Below, piece after piece: positions 10,903 to 21,887 of a stretch of 64,000 bases of DNA (position 1 is its first letter; each line of letters starts with the position of its first letter). This DNA comes from Sipunculus nudus. Lineage: Eukaryota > Annelida > Sipuncula > Golfingiida > Sipunculidae. The stretch lies in contig CM049315.1 in NCBI GenBank assembly GCA_026874595.1, forward strand, positions 15,876,164 to 15,940,163, in the 5' to 3' direction. A program made the position numbers and the translations under genes. The notes below the pieces were generated by a model. It did not search any database, was not told the origin of the DNA, and saw only the letters and a list, made by a program, of their open reading frames with translations.

Positions 10903-11378
10903 CAGTGATGTAGAGAACTCCAGTCGTGAGTTAGACAAGAGACTCGAGTCCATTTTCTAGTGACTCGGACTTGGACTCAGGGTCCTTGACTCAGACTTGT
11001 ATTCGGACTCGGACGAAAGGGCTCGAGATATCAGGCCAAGTCCATCTCGAGTCCAATAGATTAAAACCATGTCACATATTATAAAGACTTTTGTACATGT
11101 GCGAACTACTAACAGACTTATACAAAATAATAACACAAGTTAAATACAGTGGTTAACCAAAATAGTATATAAGCTTATGTGAACTACAACTAAAAAATAA
11201 ATATGATAATCGGAAATTTCCACTTTAAATTTCATTTTAAGGATATTTGAATTGGACTCTGACTCGGGTTCCAGCTGACGTGGACTCGAAGAAAGTGGAC
11301 TTGGACTCTAACCTCAAGTGGCCTGCATACTCTGACTTGCACGCGGACTCGGATGGTGTGGATTCGACTACACCACTG
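10903..11378. mobile_element. hAT-type MITE rich in GACTCGGACT repeats
   Basis: The ends are CAGTGATGTAG on the left and CTACACCACTG on the right, an imperfect inverted repeat with the CAGTG start common in hAT elements. The flanking 8-mers CTTAAGAA (10895-10902) and CATAAGAG (11379-11386) match at 6 of 8 positions, compatible with an aged 8-bp target duplication. The interior is full of near-repeats of GACTCGGACTTGGACTC. No coding capacity. Confidence 0.75.
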
Positions 11379-11399
11379 CATAAGAGTCCAAGTCTTTTT

Positions 11400-12950
11400 A
11401 ACGTGGGGTTTGGAAATTTATAGTTAATTAAATCTTGGCACTTAGTGGTGTAGGGAGTTGGAGGTAAGTATGAGTAGGTACCAGTCTACTTTGCTAGGAG
11501 CAGGTGCCCGTCCAGCGAAAGACATCAGCAAGACGTTGATTCGGAAGCGAGGTTGTGGACTAAAAGGCGATTTTGACGAGCGTTGGACTTAGGCCGAGTT
11601 TGAAAGGAAATACGATATGTCTAGGCTTTATTGACTGCTGTGGAGCAACCAGAGGGTGGTCAACAACCTACTGTTAATCGTTGATTAAACTCTTTGTTAT
11701 TGTTTATAGTCTTCGGCTGTTTTCTTCCCATCACCACATAATATCCCCCCCCCTATTTTGTGACGCCTCCATATAATATTCCAGCCAGGGTTCCTATTCG
11801 GACTGTACCTCCGTGAAATTGTAACAGCGGCTTTTGAAGCGCTATAGAGCAAAGTAACGGTACATTGGCGCTGTACCGTGGGGCTAGGGTGGAATTTCTG
11901 GCTGGGGCTTGAATGAAAACCAATGGGATATAGTGAAACAGGTCAGTCAGTCATAACGATAGTCTGAGTGACGTCACACTTGGCTACTGTATATACCATT
12001 GTAATATTAATAGAAAAGATCAAATTAATAGATTCATTAAATTGACAGTAAATGAATTGCCACGTGAATGACAAAATATAAATTGTCAATAGTGGACAGT
12101 ATTGTATCCATATCAAAAGTACTCTGCTGATATTTAACAGGCGGCACAGCCATATTCTGCATCCTGCTTAAACAAGGACGCAACCTCAGTCTGAAACTCT
12201 GAGCGAAGTAGTGTGTGTTAAATCAGCCATGTGATAACACAGAAAGTTATCTGTAAAGTGCATTAAATTTTACTTTGTGATTTACTTAGTTATCTCAATT
12301 GTCAACAATAAAATTTGTCGCTGACCCTGTGACTTTGTAGAGTGAAGTGTAAAATCAGTAATTACCCTGTGTTTGGAAATGACATAAATAGTGTGACAAG
12401 TAGTAGAGGGTAAAGGAATTCCTTAATTGGAGACACACACACCTTGCAGCATAATCTGTTTTATTTGGTAGTATATTGATACAATAGAAACTTGCATATA
12501 AGTCGAGATTATATTTTGGCCTTGCATCGGGTTACATTCATATTGTGGTAAACGGCCATAAATCTCAATTTTATGCTAAGAATGACGATTAAACAGAAAA
12601 GTATACGTGTGAGCTCACAACCCAAACTGAAACACTGTATCCATGGACACGGGTCATTTACTGTATCGCCTGCAAGCTGCCTGCATCCTGTAACCCGTGC
12701 GAGCCATGCTTGTGTTCATGCGGTCATAAATTCAACAAACATGCCGAGGGGTTTACCAATGTGCTGGGTTAAACAGGAACTTTTCTCGCTCATATTTGGT
12801 ATTATTAATGTACACAAAAAATGCTAACGATTGGTCTGGTTTATGTTGATTGACAGTGTACCTATAGGCCATGAAGCATTGTCAGAAATGACGAAAATAT
12901 TTGCATCTTCATAAGGCTTTATAATGCGTTCCTCAGACTTAGATGTAATG
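11400..12950. other. No gene recognised; may contain retrotransposon 5' LTR
   Basis: The stretch runs up to the primer-binding-site-like sequence at 12957. If the retrotransposon was inserted whole, its 5' LTR should end near 12955, but I could not find a start matching the putative 3' LTR start at 14721. No exon is supported. Confidence 0.35.
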
Positions 12951-12956
12951 ACACTC

Positions 12957-12979
12957 TGGCGCCAGTAATCTGGTCGTAA
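12957..12979 (+). other. Primer-binding-site-like sequence of a Gypsy-type element
   Basis: TGGCGCCAGTAATCTGG begins with the TGGCGCCA start often seen in retroelement primer-binding sites and sits about 35 bp before the gag-like start codon at 12995. Inferred from position and similarity. Confidence 0.45.
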
Positions 12980-12994
12980 TGCCAGAGGGTCAAT

Positions 12995-13395
12995 ATGACG
13001 CTAGAGAGCTCTATGCCCCCAATGTCAATGAGGCTGCTGTCGCCAGGCTCACCATGTGGAAGACTCCCCATTAAGAGACAAAAAGAACCTGATACATTTG
13101 ATTTCGACCGGGAAGAATGGGTAGACTTCCAGATTCACTTCGAAACAAACGCCGAGTGGAACGGCTGGACAGAAGCCGAGAGAGCCATGCAGCTCGAAAC
13201 GACACAATTACGTGGCCTTGAAGGATGCCTTGGCTAAGAGGTTTGGTCCACCGAGCGCAATCCAGGCGTTGTTCCGTGAGTGGAAGATGAGCGTTAAGGA
13301 AACCCTAATGGATTACGGAAGTGAGGTCTCTCGTCTTGCCCAGAGGGCATAGGGCATACCCAGGTTGGATAAACTCAGGGTTGGAAAATGTCAGC
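12995..13395 (+). pseudogene. Gag-like fragment of a Gypsy/LTR retrotransposon
   Basis: The first frame (12995-13237) has the layout of the Gypsy gag core: a proline/serine-rich lead, then FDFDREEWVDFQIHFETNAE and WNGWTEAERAMQLETTQLRG. After a frameshift near 13215 the homology continues as KDALAKRFGPPSAIQALFRE and then a segment ending SEVSRLAQRA, and then a stop. The zinc-knuckle and protease regions that should follow are missing. Only the N-terminal capsid-like part survives, so it is non-functional. Confidence 0.7.
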
Positions 13396-13451
13396 ATGAG
13401 GCGGGTTTGGTACAATCTCTAACATCATTGGTTTAGGAAACAGGACTCCTC

Positions 13452-14025
13452 ATGGGAACAGCTCTGGTCAATACCACAAAGGCAAACGTGCCAGTCACCT
13501 TGTTGAACCTAGGTGAAAAGACTACGCAATTGGCCGACGGACTCACGGTAGGAGTGGTGGAAGAAGTTAATAGAGTCTATGACGCAACTGAGTCAGTGGT
13601 GCGGAGCTCCCCCATTGACGCCTCAGTACCTGAACATTTTGAACATATGATAGAGGAGATATGGGATAGGTTGCGTCCTGACCAGAGAAAACAAGTACGG
13701 CTACTGGTAGCCGAATACGGGGATGTGTTCGCGTCACCAGACGGAGCTTTGGAACTCACTGATTTAATAGAACACATAATCGATACAGAGGGTTGCCCAT
13801 CGGTGAAACAACATCCACGGAGGTTGTCGTTAGCTCTTCAGGAAATAACTAACCAAGAAATCGACAAGATGCTCGATAAAGGCTTCATCGAGTGAAGTGA
13901 CCGTCCATGGGCTAGCCCTATAGTATTGGTGACTAAGCATGCTGGGTCCACCATATTTTGTATGGATTATAGGCGTTTAAACGAAGTGCCCCGTAAAAGA
14001 CACGTATCCGCTGCCGACAGTGGAT
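13452..14025 (+). pseudogene. Pol fragment: linker and start of reverse transcriptase, Gypsy type
   Basis: The frame 13452-13895 encodes the stretch that precedes the reverse transcriptase in Gypsy Pol: RPDQRKQVRLLVAEYGDVFA, then a H-I-I-D-T block, then the QHPRRL and DKMLDKGFIE segments. An in-frame TGA at 13893 interrupts it. The continuation SDRPWASPIVLVTKHAGST and CMDYRRLNEVP is the first reverse-transcriptase block. The catalytic YxDD region, RNase H and most of the integrase are deleted, because integrase-like text starts about 100 bp later. Confidence 0.8.
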
Positions 14026-14099
14026 GAAAGAGATGTGCTGGACATTCAGAAGAGAAAGACAACAGTTTTATGGAAAGATAGAACGATTCAATAGAACAA

Positions 14100-14590
14100 T
14101 GCCACGGATGCTTGCAGCTTTCGTGAAATAGAACAAGCGCGAATTGGACGAGTATCTCCCATACTTGACACTGGCTTACCGGAGTACGATGCATGAAAGC
14201 ACCGTGTCGAACCTGATGATGTTTCGGAGAGAGGTTGCCCTCCCTAGTGACATCATGGCTGGACGTTCCCCCTTTGAAGGAGTTGTATCCAAGTGTCAAG
14301 TAGCATACACCGAGTGGTCGCGTGATCTCCATGCTTCTGCATTTGCTTATGCTAAGAGATCCTGATGATGTTTGGGAAAGAGGTTGCCCTTCCTACTGAC
14401 ATTATGACTGGACGTTCCCCTGTGAAAGAGATGTATCCATGTGTCCAGTAGCATACACCGAGTGGTTGCGTGATGCCCTGGCTTCTGCATTGGCTTATGC
14501 TAGGAGACACCTAGCACAAGCAGCAAATCGACAAAAACGGCAGTACGATAGGGAGACTCCCTCTAGCCAAGAAGAAATAGAAGTAGTAGA
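14100..14590 (+). pseudogene. Integrase C-terminal fragment with an internal tandem duplication
   Basis: 14144-14365 reads DEYLPYLTLAYRSTMHEST followed by MMFRREVALPSDIMAGRSP, the end of the Gypsy integrase core. From about 14365 the same text returns in another copy (MMFGKEVALPTDIMTGRSP, then SALAYARRHLAQAANRQKRQ). The element therefore carries two partial integrase tails in tandem, with frameshifts between and inside them. It is not functional. Confidence 0.75.
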
Positions 14591-14720
14591 AGAGTTAGGG
14601 CGAGGTTAACATTCCCGGAAGCCTTCGGAACCCTTAGACTTATAATGGTCAGGAAACTTCTGGACTCATGGCTGATTTTTCTTTTGTATATTGTAGACTG
14701 GAGTGTTGGCCCCCAGGGTG

Positions 14721-14805
14721 TGACCGTCCCGCCATATTGTTTGATGAACCTCTAAATTAGGAGGAGGAAAAACCGCGTTCCTAGAAGGGCGAGGACGCCC
14801 CGCTC
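14721..14805 (+). other. Possible 3' LTR start of the Gypsy-type remnant
   Basis: A purine/pyrimidine-biased stretch is followed by TGTGACCGTCCCGCC. TG starts and a TGTGAC opening are common for LTRs, but no matching 5' copy was found, so the call is weak. Confidence 0.25.
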
Positions 14806-15911
14806 ATGCTTTGCGTCATTTCTTTCCCAAATGACCCCCTGCGGCCAAACCAGGATTTCCGGGTGATGGACCCTCGTACGGTAGACTTTGTGGCGCCAGA
14901 GAGTTTAGGTTACTGCCGGAACGTGTCTAGGAAACTGCGCCAGCTGTCGGAGGAAGAGTTCGGACGGTGGAAATTCGAGAAGGCCCAGAAGAAGAGCCGA
15001 GGGAGAGGCTCCCTCCACCAGTCAGGCTGGAAGATATCTTCCCTGTGGGTCCCGAGACTCCCTTGTCTGCCAAGTTACGGAGCAGCCAGCGAGGATTTAT
15101 CAGGGCTGGACGAAACAAGGAGGAGCGAGTTGTGGAAACTCCAAGCCGAAGCGTCAATCCACGGGGACGTGATCCATGTTTGAGGTGTGCGGTGGCCGCC
15201 TGACAAGGACAGCCGTCCGTTCCTAGCTTTCAATCCCTAGAGAAACATTTTCAATGGGGAGATCTTCCCCGGATCGTCAAGTGTGTGTGCCTGTGGGAGG
15301 AGAGGCTTGCTTCCTGAGTGCCCGGGACGACAGGATCAGGCGACATCTCACGCGGGATCAACACCCTGGAGTCTCGAGGGAGCACTTGCAGGATTTTGGA
15401 CGTCACCTACCTTGTGTCATCAGGCCAGATGATGAATGGAGATCTCACGCCACTCCCTGAGGATCCAGGCTAAGGAAGGCCCTTACGATTGGAACCTCGT
15501 CCACTCTCTCTTGGTGGAATCCGTGTGAACGTGGATTACGATGGAGCAGCTGCTCCTACTCGAGGGATCACTACAAGTGCAGTACCGGTACCGGGAAGCT
15601 CCTGGTCCCAAGTTGTTGTGGAGGCGCAGCCTGCAGCCTTCACTCCGTCGAGAGGTGGAGACGAGGCCATTCGGGTCATTCGGGTAGAGCTGAGCTCCGT
15701 CTGGCGTCAAAGGAAAGAAATTGACCGACGAAAGCGACACCTTGTGGACCGGCTCCACCAGATCCACATACGAGGAGATGTAGGAGTCGAATGCCATGCC
15801 GAGGAGAAGAGACGGACTTGGACGGAAGATTGGCCTTGGGTACGCGGTAAAGAGCAAAGAAACGGTACAAGTGGTTCTACATTTCTTGCCCCAGATGAAA
15901 AGCCTTTCTAA
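14806..15911 (+). pseudogene. Decayed 3' accessory reading frame downstream of the Gypsy remnant
   Basis: Four overlapping or adjacent plus-strand frames read like one protein broken by frameshifts. 14806-15183 includes CRNVSRKLRQLSEEEFGRWK. 14967-15203 includes LEDIFPVGPETPLSAKLRSS and ends near PCLRCAVAA. 15254-15460 includes a Cys/His-rich block (ACFLSARDDRIRRHLTRDQH) resembling a worn zinc finger. 15489-15911 is basic and ends shortly after RKEIDRRKRHLVDRLHQIHI. Base composition is GC-richer than the surroundings, like the gag/pol remnant, so they probably share an origin. I do not recognise the family. Confidence 0.5.
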
Positions 15912-16059
15912 AATCATGTTTTGTCAAATTTACTGTGAAGCTTGGTTCATTTTTTGTAAATGTTCTTCGAAGGTTGTATACAATCAGATTTTCAGCATAT
16001 GCCTCAACACCATCAGGAGTTTGATGAGAAATACCAATGCATGAGTCTTTGAAATAACG

Positions 16060-16905
16060 CTGATCATGGCGTTTCTCATGCCTGAAGATTTAACAGTATA
16101 TATTCTGTTAACAGAATCCATCTAAGTTACAAACGCTGATATTCCCCTCGCCTTCACTGAAAAAGGAACTCCCCAATAACCTCTTATCATTCACAATTTG
16201 TCACGTGGTTGGTCTATTGAACAGTGCTGTCATTCGTCTTTCTTTGGTATAGGATAGACTTGTCTGATGTGGTGACTACAATTGCTTTCGAAAATCAGGG
16301 CAAAATCTGATCAGATTTGGATCATGTTACAAATGAATATGTTGTCGTACACATACTTCGACTTTCTTCAACAGCAACATATATTAGATCGCTTCAAATA
16401 AAGATTCTAATGGCTCTTTCTCTCCTTCCTTCTCTAATAATATTAATTTGCAACATATATAAGATCGCTTCCGATAAAGATTCTAATAGCTTCTCTCTTT
16501 CTCTTTTTAACTCTTCAATCTTTTAGTTTCAATTAGTACTCGAATTGTTTAAATTCAGTACCCTAATAGGGTTCTGCTTTGCTATGTCAGATAACAATTG
16601 AAGGCTCTAACACATCATCATCTATAAAATAATCCACGATGATCCTCTTCAAATTTACTTTTCTCGGTTTCTCTACATCTTCTAATTTTTCATAGGATGC
16701 AAACATATCAAACTTTTCATCAGCTCTTCATCCTTATTCATTTTGTCAATCTAATTTACTCTCGGAAGAATTACCATGGAAATTGTCATGTAAATATTAC
16801 AACCATAATAATGCAAAATAATACACCCTTGTACTTTAAGACATGACAATACACCTAAGTCTTTACTATTTCAGCATCTTAAACAATACATATAAGGCCT
16901 AAAAA
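16060..16905. other. Intergenic, no gene recognised
   Basis: AT-rich with CT-rich runs and no exon or repeat end that I can support. A near-duplicate phrase (ACATATATTAGATCGCTTC / ACATATATAAGATCGCTTC) occurs at about 16378 and 16453. Confidence 0.4.
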
Positions 16906-16909
16906 ACAA

Positions 16910-17217
16910 GATTTTGTTCTCAGGCACTTTTGTTCATAAATCAATGCGGGCGGGCGGTTTTTTTTATTTTTAATTTTTTGGTATGTTTCAATAAAATTGT
17001 CATATGATAAGTGACAAGCATGATAATAACAGATTATTTTGCTAAACAAGTAAAAGCACTACATAGCAAAGGAAATTTTATCAAAATGTATGATTTTATC
17101 TCCTTGAAAGAAATGTCCGAACGGCTGGAGCTCAAAAGTTTCTATTGCAAATCAAAATAAATTTTTTTTTATGCGGGGGTTTAAAATTGACGCGGGCGGT
17201 GCATGAAAACCATATCT
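16910..17217. mobile_element. MITE, copy 1 of the TTCTCAGGCAC family
   Basis: The left end ATTTTGTTCTCAGGCAC and right end GTGCATGAAAACCATATCT form an imperfect inverted repeat. The interior (CGGGCGG, ATAACAGATT, AAGCACTACAT, ATGCGGGGGTTTAA, CGCGGGCG) matches the copy at 24740-25009 in order. No coding capacity. Confidence 0.75.
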
Positions 17218-18154
17218 TTAATTTATTATTTTTTTTTGCCTATAATTAACCATTTTAAAATGACTGTAATCTTGTGGTTTTGTAACAAGATAGAAATATC
17301 CAGCTTTGGCTGGAAGAGGCCCATATCATAATAGTCAACCGGCCAACCTCCTAAAAAGTTCTTAGAAAACACTTTTGATGGCCTTTTTTGTTTAAAGATG
17401 GCAACCACGCTAGAAGTATCACAATGGTCGAAATACACGGTAACTAAAACGACATTTATATTTCAAGGTCAAATTTCAACGTCAAAACGTCAATCGGGGT
17501 CATATTTTATAGATTTTTTTATTTTTACATATACTTTCATATTGTGTGCAGAAACTATCATCAAAATGAGGAATCACTGGAGCACAATAATTTTTATTCA
17601 TGGAATAAATGATAAATATGAAGGATTTTGTAATAACAAAAGCCCATTATTCCGTAAATATTGGGCTACGGTTAAACTCAAAGTCGCATTTGATCTTTTT
17701 TGTTAGTTTTGGGTTCCAATCTCTTGTAATGTCCGAACATGTCGGTATATACCTCTACAGGTTTAGTGCTATAGTTTGATTTTTTATAACGTTTTATAGC
17801 ACAATACAAGGTCATAAGGTCAAGGTTAAAGACTCCATAAAAACATTAACTCCGCCAAATACATTTATCCACCCGTATATTCTCGTTCATTTCCGTTTAG
17901 TTAATAGACGAAATGCAGAAAATCTTACAAAAAAATTGTTATTTTTTTTTACCCCAGTAAATGAGTATTATCGAGTTAGGCCTATAACAAAGAAAACGGG
18001 TGAATGTAAAGGATATTGTGACCTTCAAGGTCATTTTCAAGATCAAAATGTCAAATATTGTAAAATTTCAGTATTTATATGTGAATATAATAGTGAATAT
18101 AGCAAAATTTATTTCAATCATATGATATAATTATATTATATTAATTATATGATC

Positions 18155-18159
<5 letters not shown>

Positions 18160-18213
<54 letters not shown>
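18160..18213. repeat. (AT)n microsatellite
   Basis: A dinucleotide tract at the inner edge of the left terminal inverted repeat of the 3.6-kb element. Confidence 0.9.
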
Positions 18214-18217
<4 letters not shown>

Positions 18218-18779
18218 TAAAGAGGAAGAGTGACGCCTTTTAGATAAACTAACTTATTTATTTATTATAAAGTATTGTAACATTTAAACTAAAATGTTCG
18301 TATACCATGATCAACCACTTAGGGGTAGGGATAACCTTTAAGTACAAAATCAGTCATATTCTACAGAAATAAAGTATTTCGTCAAAATTTGTTTTAAAAC
18401 ACAGCCAAGGAAATTATCAAATGTTTCCCAGTATAACATACAACAATATGTGCATTAATGCAAGTTATGAGAGAGAAGTCTGTGAAGTGACCCTATGAAT
18501 ATACGCAATATTTTATGAAGAAAAATTTACCTAAAATCATAACACTTTTTAGTATCTAATGTCATCATACCTTTAGTTTTGCTCACTTAGTACCGTGGTT
18601 GAAAATGGTGTTAATGATTTGTAATGTCATTTATGTCAAAATATAAAATTAAAAAAAAATAGTGACCCCGGTCATAAGAAAAACGTCAAATATTCATATT
18701 TCCCATGGGTTGATTTTGGTAGACTTTTAGTACGTCTAACTACATACCTTACGAAAATGCATTGTGCAAACAGAAATTC

Positions 18780-19975
18780 TGAATTTTTCACAAATTCTAC
18801 TGGCCTCCAATAAATTTTCAACTACTCGAGGGCCAAATCCAATGTTACAGTGCAACTACGAAGAGGCTGATATGAGGACTGTCCTGCACGTGCTGGAAAC
18901 AATACAATCCAGAAGCGGATCCAGGGGGGGTCCGGACCCCCCCCCCCCCTTTTCATCAGAAACAACGTTTTTTAAGGGCTTCAGACAAAATTTTGCGGCC
19001 TGGACCCCTCCCCCCCCCCTCCTTTTTCAAACCTGGGGACCTTTTTTTAGGGTTTTCATCAGTCCTCCCGGGTTGGGACCCCCCCCCCCTTTTTTTCTAA
19101 ATCCTGGATCCGCCCCTGCAATCTGGTTTTGAGAATATAATCGTGAGGTGCCAAGGCACGGACGTCCTTCTACTGCTTATTCATTTTACAAGAGATAAAC
19201 CCTCCAAGGTATGGATGATCAGTGGCACCTCAAAGGAGGTTGAATGCTAACCCGTACATGACATCAACGTAAAACTTTCACAATCTGTAGCATTAAATAT
19301 TCTTGGCTTTCATGCATTAACTTTATAAGACACCGTGTCATCATTTGCTAGATATGGCAAGAATTCTTGCTGGGCCTTCCACATGCAATGTCCTAACCTG
19401 CTGAATGGTGTTGGCAGAAACGGTTCACTTTAGAACATCGAGGAATTGGTTTGTTTGTTGTACAAGGCACCATGCTCTAAGCAAGGTGTTGACAGGGCTA
19501 CAACGGACTTTTTCATGAAAGGGAAAAAGGCATTGGAACTGCTCCTACCTTCATCCAATACACTGCATGGATTTACATCTGATTTACATCTGTCACGTGC
19601 TAACTATCAACGGACTTTTCATGAAAGGGAAAAAGGCATTGGAACTGCTCCTACCATCATCCAATACACTGCATGGATTTACATCTGTCACGTGCTAACT
19701 ATCAGGCGAAGGTGTGGCTTCATGTCAGGCAGACAGAACTGTGATGGACATTCCTAGCCCCGTGGAGACAGGACGTTGGAGGGAAACATCAGAGGGACTT
19801 GAAGCAGTGTAGTCGAGGAAGCCCTTAGTTTCTAACACCTGCTTAGAACTGATCACTCGCAGATGTCAAACAAAATGCCGGACAGTATCTAGCATTTGCC
19901 AAAGAAAGAGGCACATATGTATCCAAGCATGTAGCTGTGATGCTGTCGAATGCTCCTCACAGCTGGAGAATAATA
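18780..19975 (+). pseudogene. Decayed mobile-element-type protein gene, uncharacterised family
   Basis: Protein-like blocks follow in order but in changing frames: QCNYEEADMRTVLHVLE; CQGTDVLLLLIHFTRDKPSK; VWMISGTSKEVE; LSQSVALNILGFHALT; EELVCLLYKAPCSKQGVDRA; a basic block around KALELL; ANYQAKVWLHVRQ; PLVSNTCLELIT; then a Cys-rich tail (CRCQTKC..CQRKRHICIQACSC). The order 'EEADxR ... xTDVLLLLxHF ... FHALT ... Cys-rich tail' recalls an uncharacterised protein family I have seen repeated in mollusc and cnidarian genomes; this is memory, not a search result. The gene is split by a MITE (18910-19118), has stops and frameshifts, and about 100 bp is duplicated in tandem (about 19500-19607 and 19608-19703). 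Confidence 0.6.
18910..19118. mobile_element. Poly-C/G-rich MITE with GCGGATCCAGG ends and CAATC target duplication
   Basis: The left end CAGAAGCGGATCCAGG and right end CCTGGATCCGCCCCTG form an inverted repeat. Both sides are flanked directly by CAATC (18905-18909 and 19119-19123), a convincing 5-bp target duplication. Removing it restores continuity of the surrounding decayed gene. The interior is poly-C runs and TTTTT blocks, and its Pro/Phe-rich translation is not a protein. Confidence 0.82.
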
Positions 19976-21109
19976 TAAGGAACGTCAAAATGTTAATCAG
20001 TATCAACTAAATGCTGGTTATTATTGGCCACCTACATTCCATATTAAGTCAACAACAAAACATTACACATCAGAGCTGATCAGCGTCATTTTCGATCAAA
20101 ACTTTTCTTTTTGTATTTTGACTTTACTCTCTAGAAATTCAAAGTAAAGATTAAGGTTAAAGAGTATTCCATACTGGAATGGACCATAGTTCGGAGATTT
20201 GGTAATTCTGAACAAGATGGAATTATCTAAGAAAATTAGGATATATAAATATAAAAATATAATAAATAAAATTATAATTATATAATCGTATAATTATATC
20301 ATATGATTGAATTATATTTTGCTATAAAAATATTATTTTCACATATAAATACTGACATTTCACGATATTAGCCATTTAAAGTCCTACCTCGATAATAAAC
20401 TCATTTATTGGGGTAAAAAGGGTAACAGTTTTTTTTTTTGTAAGTTTTCCTGCATTTCGTTTGTTAACTAAACGGAAATGAAACGGAAATCACGGGTGGA
20501 TAAATGTATTGGGCGGTGCTAATGTTTTAATTGAGCCTTTAACGTTGACTTTATGACCTTGAATTGTGCTATAAAACGTTATAAAATAATCAAACTATAG
20601 CATCAAACCTGTAGAGGTATATACCGACACGTATGCATATTATCACAGACTGGAACCCAAAACGAACAAAAAAAGATCAAATGCGACTTTGTGTTTAACA
20701 ATAGGCCAAATATTAACGCAGTACTGGGCTTTTGATTTTACAAAATCCTTTATATATAATTTATTCAATGAATAAAAATAATTGTTTTCTAGTGATTCCT
20801 AAGTTTTATGATAGTTTCTGCACACAATATGAAAGTATATGTAAAAATAAAAAACCCATAAAATATGACCCCGATTGACGTTTTGACCTTGAAATTTGAC
20901 CTTGAAATTCAAATGTCGTTTTGGTAACCGGCTGTTCCTGAAACCTTGGACCATGGTGATACTTTCTACCATCTCAGGCAGGCGCTTAGAAGTTAGACTG
21001 GCCAACTACATCTGCTGTAATTTAATTTCCCTGCAGCCAATGAATTAGTTGTAAAGTTTGCCGCAAGGTGAGAGAAAATAGTTCAATTAACTCATCACAT
21101 CGTCTGATT

Positions 21110-21480
21110 ATTACTATTATTATTACCGTTATTATTACTATTAGTATTATTATAACCATTATTTTTCTAATATAGGTATTATTTTTATTATTACTTCAAC
21201 ATCTATAACCAGTATTATTATTTCTTTTATTTTACTAATATCATTGCTATTATATTTTTGTTATAATCATTATTACTACTACGTGCGTACCACTATTACC
21301 ACTATTATAACCATTATTGTTATCATCATTATTATTACATTATTATAATTTATTATTATTATTTTGATAAATATTATGGGTTATTATTATTATTATTGCT
21401 TTTACTACTACTGCGTACTTCTAAGTACTACTACTATATATAGGCCTACCCAGTATTATTATTATTAATATTATCATAAT
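21110..21480. repeat. Imperfect (ATT)n trinucleotide-rich tract
   Basis: About 370 bp dominated by ATT/TTA triplets with occasional ACT and ATC triplets. It lies about 260 bp upstream of the selenoprotein-like start codon. Confidence 0.85.
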
Positions 21481-21741
21481 AGCTACCCATATATAAATCC
21501 GACACTTCATGAGAGTATTCATGTCTTCAAGTTTTCTACTATTTTTTTTAATTCACTATAAATGAAACAAATCGAAGTATTTTTGCCTCCTTGGCCTGGC
21601 CTGGTTGCCAATGGAGAACTAATGACGTAGGGGGCATGCAGGTGTCAACAGTTCAGAGGTCACTTGTACCTACGAACTGTGGACACGGTCGAGACTCCAT
21701 ATTCGGTCGATCACAGTGACACACAGTCCAACTGCAGAAAC

Positions 21742-21887
21742 ATGGCGTCAAAGATTGCAGCGGAATTGTCCGTCCTGACAGTTACGGACTCGGACGGACA
21801 CGAGCAGACAGCTACGTGTTTGCTGCCAAGTGATCCTGCACGGTTCACGCTTCTGGTGTTCCTCCGAAACTTCGCCTGAATAGCATG
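21742..21887 (+). CDS. Exon 1 of the UxxC protein (contains in-frame TGA)
   Basis: ATG at 21742 (AACATGGCG context) gives 45 codons to TGA at 21877-21879, then ATA GCA TG|GTTGGT. The donor is at 21888. The exon ends in phase 2 and the first base of exon 2 completes TGT (Cys). An earlier in-frame start could extend the protein to 21664 but gives a non-conserved leader. Confidence 0.75.

Larger units (their letters stand above)
17397..20973. mobile_element. 3.6-kb DNA element with about 0.7-kb terminal inverted repeats
   Basis: 17397-18155 and 20275-20973 are reverse complements of each other along almost their whole length. Shared landmarks are GATGG near both outer ends, TCAAAACGTCAATCGGGGTC, CATATTGTGTGCAGAAACTA, GTCGGTATATACCTCTACAG, ACGTTTTATAGCACAAT and ATTTATCCACCCGT. 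Divergence is modest with a few indels; the left arm has an extra stretch of about 70 bp near 17980. The central part holds the decayed gene at 18780-19975. Long inverted ends plus an internal coding remnant suggest an autonomous DNA transposon ancestor, though the gene's ownership by the element is inferred from position. Confidence 0.8.

Noticed and set aside
21877..21879. TGA as the true end of a 45- to 71-residue protein
   Set aside because: The family's active site is expected immediately after this position, and the continuation through a phase-matched exon junction restores the xxC half of the motif and the rest of the fold.
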